Shown piece by piece: positions 8,486-20,242 of a DNA stretch of 33,872 bases. This DNA comes from UBA11164 sp002420085. GTDB lineage: Bacteria > Pseudomonadota > Gammaproteobacteria > Xanthomonadales > Xanthomonadaceae. The stretch is taken from NCBI GenBank assembly GCA_031976395.1, contig DALYLJ010000012.1, positions 1 through 33,872 on the forward strand, read 5' to 3'. The notes below the pieces were generated by a model, which worked only from the letters and a program-made list of their open reading frames with translations, was not told the DNA's origin and did not search any database. How positions within the stretch are numbered: the first letter of the stretch is position 1; each line of letters begins with the position of its first letter. Made by a program: the position numbers and the translations under genes.

Positions 8486-8515
8486 GCCGGATCGAGCCTG
8501 ATGGACCGATCCGGC
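8486..8515. terminator. Inverted repeat between convergent genes
   Basis: GCCGGATCG (8486-8494) and CGATCCGGC (8507-8515) form a perfect 9-bp stem with a 12-nt loop, between the dxs stop (8460) and the stop of the opposing gene (8539). There is no T-tract, so this is a candidate bidirectional terminator or transcript-end hairpin only. Confidence 0.4.
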
Positions 8516-8538
8516 ACCTTGCATGACGATGGCTGCCG

Positions 8539-12792
<4,254 letters not shown>

Positions 12793-12984
12793 TGTGCGAT
12801 CTCCGTGGCAGTCCTCGGTCATCAACGCCCGTGCAGTCGATTCGGGGTCAATTGTCGCCCAGTCTGCGTGACTCAGCCGGCCAGGGCAATCGCCGAGCGA
12901 TCCGCGATCGACACGTGGGTGTCGCCCGCCGACCGCAGGCCACCGGCCCTGTCTGCCGCTCGTCGGCTGGATCCATTCGACGTT

Positions 12985-13013
12985 TTGTGCCGCACGCGAT
13001 TCTGGTTCATTAT
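12985..13013 (+). promoter_or_regulatory. Possible sigma-70 promoter for the aldo/keto reductase gene
   Basis: TTGTGC (12985-12990) and CATTAT (13008-13013) are separated by 17 bases, and the start codon follows at 13060 behind a strong AAGGAGG site. Each box matches the consensus only in part, so this is tentative. Confidence 0.3.
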
Positions 13014-13059
13014 CGACACATCGGTTTCATCGGTTTCAACGTGAAGGAGGAGGACGGTC

Positions 13060-14010
13060 ATGCCTGCATCCAGAATCACTCGTCGAACCCTGATTCAAGC
13101 CGGCCTGGGTTCCACCGCCGGACTGCTGCTCGGAGGCTGGCCCGGGCTGATTCACGCCGCCACCAGCGCCAGCACGGCGCTGGCCACCCGCGCCATCCCG
13201 TCCAGCGGCGAACAGATTCCGGTGATCGGCATCGGAACCGCCCGACGCTACTCGGTCGGCGCCAGCGAAGAGGAACGCGGCGAACTGCGTGCCGTGCTCA
13301 AGCGCTTTGCCGAACTGGGCGGCCGCATGGTCGATACCGCGCCGTCCTATGGCACCGCCGAGGCTGTGGTCGGTGATCTGATCGCCGAGATCGGCAACCG
13401 GCAGAAACTGTTCCTGGCGACCAAGGTCGGCGCCGGCAACGCCGGTCGGGACGCCGGCATCGCCGAGATGGAAGCCTCGCTCAAGCGGCTGCACAGCGAT
13501 CAGGTCGATCTGCTGCAAGTCCACAATCTGTCCGGCGTCGATGTCATGCTGCCGGTGCTGCGCGAATGGAAAGCCGCCGGCAAGACCCGCTACATCGGCA
13601 TCAGCACCTCGTTCGAGGGGCAGTACGCCGATTTCGAGCGGATCATGCGCAACGAGACCCTGGACTTCATCCAGGTCGATTACGCGCTCGACAACCGCGA
13701 AGCCGCCCAGCGCATCCTGCCGCTGGCCGCCGATCGCGGCATGGCTGTGCTGATCAATCTGCCGTTCGGACGCGGCCGCGTGCTGCGCACCTTCGAGGAC
13801 ACCCCACTGCCCGAGTGGGCCGGCGAGTTCGGCATCGCCACCTGGGCACAACTGGTGCTCAAGTACGTGGTCTCGCATCCGGCGGTCACGGCGGCGATTC
13901 CGGGCACCGCAACCCTGGAGTATCTGGAGGACAATGTGGCCGCCGCACGCGGCCCGATGCCGGATGCCGCTACCCGCAAGCGCATGGAAGACCTGATCGA
14001 CGCCGCCTGA
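13060..14010 (+). CDS. Tat-exported aldo/keto reductase
   Basis: The 316-aa product belongs to the aldo/keto reductase superfamily, NAD(P)H-dependent TIM-barrel oxidoreductases. The catalytic tetrad is visible: D92 and Y97 in VDTAPSYG, K122 in ATKVG and H155 in LLQVHN. The N-terminus ITRRTLIQAGLG followed by a hydrophobic stretch and AxA-type sites (about residues 30-40) is a twin-arginine signal, so the folded enzyme should be exported with its cofactor to the periplasm. The ATG at 13060 follows AAGGAGGAGG, an excellent ribosome-binding site. It is divergent from the large envelope-protein gene and convergent with dcd. The substrate cannot be told from sequence. Exported members of this family exist but are a minority. 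Confidence 0.9.
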   Translation: MPASRITRRTLIQAGLGSTAGLLLGGWPGLIHAATSASTALATRAIPSSGEQIPVIGIGTARRYSVGASEEERGELRAVLKRFAELGGRMVDTAPSYGTAEAVVGDLIAEIGNRQKLFLATKVGAGNAGRDAGIAEMEASLKRLHSDQVDLLQVHNLSGVDVMLPVLREWKAAGKTRYIGISTSFEGQYADFERIMRNETLDFIQVDYALDNREAAQRILPLAADRGMAVLINLPFGRGRVLRTFEDTPLPEWAGEFGIATWAQLVLKYVVSHPAVTAAIPGTATLEYLEDNVAAARGPMPDAATRKRMEDLIDAA

Positions 14011-14050
14011 TCACCAGCCCCCTGATCCCCAGCACCTGATCACCAGCCCC
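14007..14050. repeat. Three tandem copies of a 14-15 bp unit (CTGATCACCAGCCCC)
   Basis: CTGATCACCAGCCCC occurs at 14007-14021 and 14036-14050, with the variant CTGATCCCCAGCAC between. The first copy includes the TGA stop of the aldo/keto reductase gene, so the repeats run off the end of the gene and each carries a TGA. Confidence 0.8.
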
Positions 14051-14159
14051 TGACCAGCCGCCTCCGATCCACTGCGGCCGGCGGCTCCGGGGGCTTCCGG
14101 TGGTTCCCGGCGGCGAACCGATCCAGGCAGCCGGCCACGGACGCCGGGCCATCGCCATC

Positions 14160-14189
14160 GACCCTGCCGCTCAGGTGCGCGGCAGGGTC
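14160..14189 (-). terminator. Strong hairpin overlapping the dcd stop codon
   Basis: GACCCTGCCGC (14160-14170) and GCGGCAGGGTC (14179-14189) form a perfect 11-bp stem with an 8-nt loop that contains the dcd stop codon. It is very GC-rich and lies between convergent genes. No T-tract follows on either side, so it may protect the 3' end or act as an imperfect terminator. Confidence 0.5.
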
Positions 14190-14740
14190 ACTCCCCGCTG
14201 CCCCTGATACTTGCCACCGCGATCCCGGTAGCTGGTCGAGCAGACTTCGTCCGACTCGAAGAACAGCATCTGGGCGACGCCTTCGTTGGCATAGATCTTG
14301 GCCGGCAGCGGCGTGGTGTTGGAGAACTCCAGGGTCACATGACCTTCCCACTCGGGCTCCAGCGGGGTGACATTGACGATGATGCCGCAACGGGCATAGG
14401 TGCTCTTGCCGAGGCACACCACCAGCACGCTGCGCGGGATGCGGAAATATTCGACCGTGCGTGCCAGCGCGAAGCTGTTGGGCGGGATGATGCAGGTGTC
14501 GCCGGTCATGTCGACGAAGCTCTTGGCGTCGAAGTTCTTGGGGTCGACCACGGTCGAGTTGAGGTTGGTGAACACCTTGAACTCATCGGCACACCGCACG
14601 TCGTAGCCGTAGCTCGATGTGCCGTAGCTGACGATTCGATGGCCGTCGCCCGCATGCCGGACCTGCTCTGGCGCGAACGGCTCGATCATGCCGTGCTCAC
14701 TCGCCATGCGGCGGATCCAGTGGTCGGATTTGATAGTCAT
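14171..14740 (-). CDS. dcd: dCTP deaminase
   Basis: The enzyme deaminates dCTP to dUTP, which dUTPase turns into dUMP for thymidylate synthesis. The product is 189 aa, close to the E. coli enzyme. Visible signatures are SSYGYDVR (42-49), GKSTYARCGI, NVTPLEPEWEGHVTLEFSNT with the catalytic glutamate E138, EGVAQMLFF, and the C-terminal SYRDRGGKYQGQRGV that closes over the nucleotide. The start is the ATG at 14740 (MTIKSDHWIR, as in the family). Just upstream are three stacked microsatellites, so its promoter region is unusual. apbC lies upstream on the same strand about 130 bases away, so the two could be co-transcribed. Confidence 0.96.
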   Translation of the reverse strand: MTIKSDHWIRRMASEHGMIEPFAPEQVRHAGDGHRIVSYGTSSYGYDVRCADEFKVFTNLNSTVVDPKNFDAKSFVDMTGDTCIIPPNSFALARTVEYFRIPRSVLVVCLGKSTYARCGIIVNVTPLEPEWEGHVTLEFSNTTPLPAKIYANEGVAQMLFFESDEVCSTSYRDRGGKYQGQRGVTLPRT

Positions 14741-14747
14741 TGGGGAT

Positions 14748-14836
14748 GGGATTCGGGATTCGGGATTCGGGGCTTGGGGTCAGCTTGTCAGCTTGTCAGC
14801 TTGTCAGGTTTCAGGTTTCAGGTTTCAGGTTTCAGG
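14748..14836. repeat. Three stacked microsatellites: GGGATTC x3, CAGCTTGT x3, CAGGTTT x4
   Basis: The 7-mer GGGATTC repeats at 14748-14768, the 8-mer CAGCTTGT at 14781-14804, and the 7-mer CAGGTTT at 14805-14832, ending with CAGG. All fall in the short gap between dcd and apbC. Repeats of the GGGATTC kind are scattered through Xanthomonadales intergenic DNA. Copy number may vary between strains and could alter dcd expression. Confidence 0.9.
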
Positions 14837-14873
14837 CGCCGCCGATCGAATGCCGAATCCCGGCTCATCGCCC

Positions 14874-15956
14874 TCACTCCTGGATCACGATGTTCGGAAA
14901 CGCGATGGTCTTGTTCCGGGCCTGCAAGGACAGCCGGGCGGCAGTCCTGCGGGCGATCATCCGATAGGCCAGGGCGCTGGCCGACTCGGGTTCGGCGACT
15001 ACGGTCGGGCGGCCGCCATCGGCCTGTTCACGGATGCGGATGTCCAGGGGCAAGGCACCGAGCAGGGGCACGCCGTATTCCTGCGCCATCCGCTCGCCGC
15101 CGCCCGCGCCAAACACATGCTCGCCGTGGCCGCACTGCGAGCAGACGTGAATCGCCATGTTCTCGACGATGCCGAGCACCGGCACCTCGACCTTCTCGAA
15201 CATCTTCAGCGCCTTCCTGGCATCGAGCAGAGCGATGTCCTGCGGCGTGGTCACGATCACCGCACCCGATACCGGCACCCGCTGCGCGAGCGTGAGCTGG
15301 ATATCGCCGGTGCCGGGCGGCAGATCGATCACCAGATAGTCGAGATCCTGCCAGAGCGTCTCGCCCAGCAATTGCTGAAGCGCCTGGGTGACCATCGGTC
15401 CGCGCCAGATCATCGGGGTATCCTCGCCGACCAGCAGACCGATCGACATCGCCTGAAGACCGTGACCCTGCTTCGGCACGATGCGCTTGCCATCCGGCGT
15501 ATCGGGACGTCCTTCGAGACCCAGCATCTGCGGGATCGAAGGTCCGTAGATGTCGGCATCCAGCACCCCGACGCGCGCACCCTCGGCAGCCAGCGCCAGG
15601 GCGAGGTTGACGGCCGTGGTCGATTTGCCGACCCCGCCCTTGCCCGAGGCCACCGCAATGATGTTCTTGACGCCCGGCAGGGGCGTGAGCGCCTTGCGAA
15701 TCGCATGCGCGTGAACGCGCGAACCGACCCGCACCACGGCACTGGCAATCCCCGGCAATGCCTCGATCGTGGTCTTGATTCGTGCAGCCAGATCGGCGTG
15801 CCAACCGGCGGCCGGATAATCGAGCAGGACTTCCACGGCGGCCCGATCCCCGTCCACCGCCAGGCCACGCACGACCGATTCACCCAGCGGCCGATCGGTA
15901 TGCGGGTCATGCAGTGCCGCGATGGCGGCCTTGGCGCGGTCGGCGGGTTCGGACAT
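14874..15956 (-). CDS. apbC: Iron-sulfur cluster carrier protein ApbC (Mrp/NBP35 family)
   Basis: This P-loop ATPase carries a [4Fe-4S] cluster and passes it to apo-proteins in the cytoplasm. From the chosen ATG at 15956 (MSEPADRAKA) the product is 360 aa. An N-terminal MIP18/DUF59-like region (about 8-90) is followed by the deviant Walker A GKGGVGKS (105-112), then DADIYGPSIPQML, DYLVIDLPPGTGD and TTPQDIALLDARKA. The CxxC pair C272/C275 (HVCSQCGHGEHVFG) binds the bridging cluster in dimers. Alternative ATG codons at 15977 and 16037 would only add unconserved residues. The gene is divergent from metG, a common arrangement in this lineage. Confidence 0.95.
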   Translation of the reverse strand: MSEPADRAKAAIAALHDPHTDRPLGESVVRGLAVDGDRAAVEVLLDYPAAGWHADLAARIKTTIEALPGIASAVVRVGSRVHAHAIRKALTPLPGVKNIIAVASGKGGVGKSTTAVNLALALAAEGARVGVLDADIYGPSIPQMLGLEGRPDTPDGKRIVPKQGHGLQAMSIGLLVGEDTPMIWRGPMVTQALQQLLGETLWQDLDYLVIDLPPGTGDIQLTLAQRVPVSGAVIVTTPQDIALLDARKALKMFEKVEVPVLGIVENMAIHVCSQCGHGEHVFGAGGGERMAQEYGVPLLGALPLDIRIREQADGGRPTVVAEPESASALAYRMIARRTAARLSLQARNKTIAFPNIVIQE

Positions 15957-16105
15957 GGTGCTTGGGCTCGCGGAAATCATCGTGCCATTGTAGCCGAGCG
16001 CCCGATCCTCCCCGTCAAGACCTCGCACCGAAGCCACCGCCGAACCCTGTCAGCAAGCTCGCAGCCACCCGCAGCACCCGACCTCCCCGCGCAACCGACC
16101 GCATC

Positions 16106-16114
16106 TGGGATAAT
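16106..16114 (+). promoter_or_regulatory. Extended -10 element upstream of metG
   Basis: TGGGATAAT contains the extended -10 TGn and a GATAAT box (5 of 6 matches), about 25 bases before the metG start. No good -35 lies 17 bases upstream. The position suits a short leader. Confidence 0.35.
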
Positions 16115-16137
16115 CGACGATCGTCCGACCCTGATCG

Positions 16138-18249
16138 ATGCCGCGCATGCCCAGTCCGCCGTCTACCCTCGTCACCTGTGCCCTGCCCTATGCCAACGGG
16201 CCACTGCACCTCGGCCATCTGGTCGGCTACATCCAGGCCGACATCTGGACCCGGGCACGGCGCATGGCCGGCGGCAGAACCTACTACGTCTGCGCCGACG
16301 ACGCCCACGGCACCCCGATCATGCTGGCGGCGGAAAAGGCCGGCATGGCACCGGAAGCGTTCATCCAGGCGATCCAGGCAGGTCACGAGCGGGACTTCGC
16401 AGCCTTCGGGGTGGCCTTCGATTTCTATCATTCGACCCATTCGGAGGAAAACCGCGAGATCGCCACCGGCATCTACCGCGCGCTCCGCGAGGCCGGCCAC
16501 ATCGTCCGGCGCAGCATCGAACAGCTCTACGACCCCGAGCGCGGCATGTTTCTGCCCGATCGCTACGTCAAGGGCGAGTGCCCCAAGTGTGGCGCACCGG
16601 ATCAGTACGGCGACAACTGCGAAGCGTGTGGCGCCGCCTATGCCCCGACCGACCTGAAAAATCCCCGCTCGGCGGTGTCCGGCGCAGTGCCGGAACTGCG
16701 CGAATCGGAGCATTACTTCTTCCGGCTGTCTGATTTCGACGGCTTCCTGCGCGACTGGCTGCACCGCGACAGCGCCCATCCGGCGGTCAAGGCGAAATTG
16801 ATGGAATGGGTCGAAGGCGGGCTGCGCGACTGGGACATCAGCCGTGACGCCCCCTACTTCGGCTTTCCCATTCCCGATGCCCCCGGCAAGTTCTTCTACG
16901 TGTGGCTGGATGCTCCGGTCGGTTATCTGGCCAGCTTCATGGCCCTGTGCCGGCGTGACGGCATCGACTTCGACGCCTACCTCGGCACGAACAGCACGAC
17001 TGAACTGCACCACTTCCTGGGCAAGGACATCATCAACTTCCACGGCCTGTTCTGGCCGGCCATGCTGCATGGCGCCGGCTACCGGGCGCCGACCGCCCTG
17101 CACGTCAACGGCTACCTGACCGTCAATGGCGCCAAGATGTCGAAATCGCGCGGCACCTTCATCCTGGCGCGCACCTACCTCGACGCCGGACTCGACCCGG
17201 AGTGCCTGCGCTACTACTTCGCCGTCAAGAGCAATGCCGGCATCGACGACCTCGACCTCAACCTCGACGACTTCGTCCTGCGCGTCAATTCCGACCTGGT
17301 CGGCAAACTGGTCAACATCGCCAGCCGGTGTGCCGGCTTCATCCACCGGCAGTTCGATGGTCGCCTAGCCGATGCCCTGCCGGATCATGGCGAGGAAGGC
17401 GAACTGCTGGCCAACCTCCGCAGCCACCTCGACACCCTGCCGAGCCGATATGAAGCCGGCGACTATGCCGATGTCGCTCGCACCACCATGGCCCTGGCCG
17501 ATCAGACCAACGAATACATCGCGCGCGCTGCCCCGTGGCAACTCGCCAAGGATGAGGCGCAGCACGAACGCCTGCACCTGGTCTGCACCACCGCACTCAA
17601 TGCCTTCCGCCTGCTGGTCGGCTTCCTGAAACCGATCGTACCGGCGACCGCCGCCCGTGCCGAAGCCTTTCTGGCCGCACCACTGAACCACTGGGATGAT
17701 CTCCGGGTTGCCCTGCTGAACCATCGCATCGCCGCCTTCCAGCCCCTGATGACCCGTATCGACCCCAAGCAGATCGAAACCATGATCGAAGCCAGCAAGG
17801 ACACCCTGAAACCTGCGGCAGCATCGGCGACAACCGAACAGCCGACGGCCCCGGCAGCCACCAGCGGACCTGCGGCACCGGCGCGCACCGACAGCGCATC
17901 GAGTGACCAGACCACCGGAATCGTCGGCATCGACGACTTCGCCCGACTCGACCTGCGCATCGGCCGGGTGCTGGCCTGCGACTTGGTCGAAGGCTCGGAC
18001 AAATTGCTGCGCTTCCAACTCGATGCCGGCGATCTCGGCCATCGGCAGATCTTTTCCGGCATCCGTGCCAGCTATGGCGAGCCGGAAAAACTGGTCGGCC
18101 GCAACGTGGTCTTCATCGCCAACCTCGCGCCCCGCAAGATGCGTTTCGGCGTCAGCGAAGGCATGATCCTGTCCGCTGGCCACGACAACGGCCCACTGTT
18201 CCTGCTCACCACCGACCCCGGCGCCGAACCGGGCATGCCGGTGCGCTGA
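16138..18249 (+). CDS. metG: Methionine--tRNA ligase
   Basis: This class I aminoacyl-tRNA synthetase charges initiator and elongator tRNA-Met. At 703 aa it is the long, dimeric form. Visible are the HIGH-type motif HLGH (24-27), the zinc-binding cysteines C148, C151, C161 and C164 (CPKC...CEAC), the KMSKS loop (333-337), the anticodon-binding helical domain, a Pro/Ala/Thr-rich linker at about 560-590 and a C-terminal tRNA-binding OB-fold (DFARLDLRIGRVLACDLVEG onward). The ATG at 16138 or the one at 16147 could start it; the family motif follows closely either way. It is divergent from apbC and followed by rsxA. Confidence 0.97.
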   Translation: MPRMPSPPSTLVTCALPYANGPLHLGHLVGYIQADIWTRARRMAGGRTYYVCADDAHGTPIMLAAEKAGMAPEAFIQAIQAGHERDFAAFGVAFDFYHSTHSEENREIATGIYRALREAGHIVRRSIEQLYDPERGMFLPDRYVKGECPKCGAPDQYGDNCEACGAAYAPTDLKNPRSAVSGAVPELRESEHYFFRLSDFDGFLRDWLHRDSAHPAVKAKLMEWVEGGLRDWDISRDAPYFGFPIPDAPGKFFYVWLDAPVGYLASFMALCRRDGIDFDAYLGTNSTTELHHFLGKDIINFHGLFWPAMLHGAGYRAPTALHVNGYLTVNGAKMSKSRGTFILARTYLDAGLDPECLRYYFAVKSNAGIDDLDLNLDDFVLRVNSDLVGKLVNIASRCAGFIHRQFDGRLADALPDHGEEGELLANLRSHLDTLPSRYEAGDYADVARTTMALADQTNEYIARAAPWQLAKDEAQHERLHLVCTTALNAFRLLVGFLKPIVPATAARAEAFLAAPLNHWDDLRVALLNHRIAAFQPLMTRIDPKQIETMIEASKDTLKPAAASATTEQPTAPAATSGPAAPARTDSASSDQTTGIVGIDDFARLDLRIGRVLACDLVEGSDKLLRFQLDAGDLGHRQIFSGIRASYGEPEKLVGRNVVFIANLAPRKMRFGVSEGMILSAGHDNGPLFLLTTDPGAEPGMPVR

Positions 18250-18291
18250 GCCGGCTCCCGCCGACACCCACGCACCCGATCGCGGCCCGGA

Positions 18292-18873
18292 ATGTCCGAA
18301 CTCTTTCTCCTGCTGGTCGGTACGGCACTGGTCAACAACTTCGTGCTCGTGAAGTTCCTCGGCCTGTGCCCGTTCATGGGGGTGTCGAAGAAACTCGACT
18401 CGGCCTACGGCATGGCCATGGCGACCGGCTTCGTGCTGACCCTGTCGGCGGCGCTGAGCTACCTGATCCATCACTGGCTGTTGCAACCGCTCGGGCTCGA
18501 CCATCTGCGCACCCTGAGCTTCATCCTGGTGATCGCCGCCGTGGTCCAGTTCACCGAACTGGCGATGAAGAAGCAGAGCCCACGCATGTATCGGGTACTC
18601 GGCATCTTCCTGCCGCTGATCACCACCAACTGCGCGGTCCTGGGTGTCGCCCTGCTCAACGTCCAGGCCCGACATTCCCTGTTGCAGGCAACCGTCTATG
18701 GATTCGGCGCCGCACTTGGCTTCGGACTGGTGCTGGTGCTGTTTTCGGCCATGCGCGAACGACTGGAGCACGGCGACATTCCGGAAAGCTTCCGGGGGAC
18801 ACCGATCGCCCTGATCACCGCAGGCTTGATGGCACTGGCGTTCATGGGTTTTTCCGGCATGGTCGTGGAATGA
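18292..18873 (+). CDS. rsxA: Electron transport complex subunit RsxA/RnfA
   Basis: This integral membrane subunit belongs to the Rnf/Rsx complex, which moves electrons between NADH and ferredoxin-like carriers with ion translocation, or in enterobacteria keeps SoxR reduced. The product is 193 aa with about six hydrophobic helices and the family motifs VNNFVLVKFLGLCPFMGVS (12-30) and PLITTNCAVLGVAL, whose cysteines belong to the buried iron-sulfur site described for RnfA/NqrE. It lies 42 bases after metG and 82 before rsxB, on the same strand. The usual partners C, D, G and E do not follow. Confidence 0.95.
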   Translation: MSELFLLLVGTALVNNFVLVKFLGLCPFMGVSKKLDSAYGMAMATGFVLTLSAALSYLIHHWLLQPLGLDHLRTLSFILVIAAVVQFTELAMKKQSPRMYRVLGIFLPLITTNCAVLGVALLNVQARHSLLQATVYGFGAALGFGLVLVLFSAMRERLEHGDIPESFRGTPIALITAGLMALAFMGFSGMVVE

Positions 18874-18955
18874 ACGCCGGCACCAGCCAGGCCCAACGCT
18901 GTCCACACGGCCGTCGGTTGCAGCATCGGCAACCGCCCACGAACCGACTGCGGAC

Positions 18956-19546
18956 ATGACCGCCATCCTGATCCTCTCCGGACTGGCCCTGGTGTTCGGC
19001 GCCGTGCTCGGCTGGGCAGCCTGGCGATATCGGGTCGAAACCGACCCCATGGTCGCCCAGATCGAAGCCCGGCTGCCGCAGACCCAATGCGGCCAGTGCG
19101 GCTACCCCGGCTGTCGGCCCTATGCCGAAGCCATCGCCGCCGGCCAGGCCGACATCAACCAGTGTCCACCGGGCGGCGAAGCCGGCGTCCGCGCCCTGGC
19201 CGAGTTGCTGGGCATGGAACCCAAGCCCTTGAATGCCGAGCATGGTGAGGAAAAACCCAAGCGGGTCGCCTTCATCATCGAAGCCGATTGCATCGGCTGC
19301 ACCAAATGCATCCAAGCCTGCCCGGTCGATGCCATCGTCGGCGCCCCGAAGCGCATGCATACCGTGATCGCCGAACTCTGCACCGGCTGCGATCTGTGCC
19401 TGCCGCCCTGCCCGGTCGATTGCATCGAAATGCGCCCGGTGCGAGCGACCGCGCGCGACTTCCGCTGGCCCAGACCGCACATCCACCGCGATCGTCGCAC
19501 GATCGCGATTGATCTCATCGATCAAGGCAGCACGGCACACGACTAG
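18956..19546 (+). CDS. rsxB: Electron transport complex subunit RsxB/RnfB (ferredoxin-like)
   Basis: This iron-sulfur subunit of the Rnf/Rsx complex has 196 aa. An N-terminal membrane anchor (about 3-24) is followed by a cluster-binding motif C45-x2-C48-x4-C53 with C70, then two 4Fe-4S ferredoxin motifs: C112, C115, C118, C122 and C142, C145, C148, C152. The C-terminus is short and basic. The ATG at 18956 has a weak ribosome-binding site, so translation may be coupled to rsxA upstream. No rsxC, rsxD, rsxG or rsxE follows; the next genes run the other way. Either the rest is elsewhere or these two work as a reduced module. Confidence 0.95.
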   Translation: MTAILILSGLALVFGAVLGWAAWRYRVETDPMVAQIEARLPQTQCGQCGYPGCRPYAEAIAAGQADINQCPPGGEAGVRALAELLGMEPKPLNAEHGEEKPKRVAFIIEADCIGCTKCIQACPVDAIVGAPKRMHTVIAELCTGCDLCLPPCPVDCIEMRPVRATARDFRWPRPHIHRDRRTIAIDLIDQGSTAHD

Positions 19547-19552
19547 AGCGGC

Positions 19553-19879
19553 TCACCGTTCCCGGCATCCTGGTTCTTGCGGCCGAAATAGAAACCCAGT
19601 ACCCAAGAAACCCAGCACCCAGGTTACGATGGATGGCACGGCCGTCTTGGTGATGTCCAGAATGGTCGTCACCAGATCAAACAGTGCCTCGTTCTCCGGA
19701 GAGTGCCAGAGGCTAAGGTCGCTCAGGGCGAATACCAACATCACCAGCAAGAACAGGTACGGCAGAATCTGCTTGGCGAACAGGAGAATGTCTTTCGGGG
19801 AGAGCCCGACGGCGTCTTCCACTGCATAGACGCCGCTCAATGGGCACGTGTTGCGGACATTTCCGCCCCCAGTTGGCAC
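19553..19879 (-). CDS. Hypothetical small membrane protein
   Basis: I do not recognise the family. The 108-aa frame opens with GTG at 19879 behind a GGGGGCAGGG stretch; a GTG at 19822 is an alternative. Two hydrophobic helices are clear: ILPYLFLLVMLVFALSDLSLW (shown in part: YLFLLVMLVFALSDL) near residues 38-58 and IVTWVLGFLGTGFLF near 84-98. An acidic loop between them and a short basic C-terminus complete it. It lies 44 bases after the small ribbon-helix-helix gene and on the same strand as the patatin-like gene, so the three may be one operon. The hydrophobic pattern in this frame is too regular to be chance, but the start is uncertain. Confidence 0.5.
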   Translation of the reverse strand: MPTGGGNVRNTCPLSGVYAVEDAVGLSPKDILLFAKQILPYLFLLVMLVFALSDLSLWHSPENEALFDLVTTILDITKTAVPSIVTWVLGFLGTGFLFRPQEPGCRER

Positions 19880-19923
19880 CTACCCTGCCCCCAGAACACG
19901 CCCGTCAATCACCGCTCGGCCGA

Positions 19924-20136
19924 TCAGATATCGGTGATTTCCATCTCGACGACGGTGTCATCATCGTCATCACGAATGATCGCCAGCTTCTTCCCGCTCT
20001 TGCTCACTTCGTTGGCGATCGGCAGAAATGCCAGCACCCGGCGCATGGCATCAGACCGTGATATCTGGTTTCTCGCTGCGAATTCGTCCAAATCCTTGAT
20101 CACCCGATCGGATAGATCGATCGTGTACTGGGCCAT
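19924..20136 (-). CDS. Ribbon-helix-helix (CopG/Arc-type) protein, 70 aa
   Basis: The product starts MAQYTIDLSDRVIKDLDEFA and continues AARNQISRSDAMRRVLAFL. This is one beta strand followed by two helices, as in CopG/MetJ/Arc repressors and antitoxins, which bind DNA as dimers through the strand. The C-terminal ~25 residues are unusual: a basic KSGKKLA patch followed by a very acidic DDDDD...EMEITDI tail. The ATG at 20136 is preceded by GAGGG at a good distance; the frame upstream of it has no conserved content. It lies between the patatin-like gene (107 bases upstream) and a small membrane protein (44 bases downstream), and could regulate this set. It could also be an antitoxin. Confidence 0.7.
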   Translation of the reverse strand: MAQYTIDLSDRVIKDLDEFAARNQISRSDAMRRVLAFLPIANEVSKSGKKLAIIRDDDDDTVVEMEITDI

Positions 20137-20242
20137 GGTCAACCCTCGGTCAACCGTCACACCTGAATTCGACTGTCTCCAACCTGCACCCACCTGGGGC
20201 CAGCCACCCGTCAAGCCCCTTGCGCGTTCGCTCGGCCCGTCA

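Noticed and set aside
6982..8517. 511-codon antisense frame opposite dxs
   Set aside because: It is a shadow of high-GC codon bias; dxs is unmistakable on the other strand.
17365..19050. Long minus-strand frame opposite metG and rsxA
   Set aside because: Antisense to two well-identified genes and without family features.
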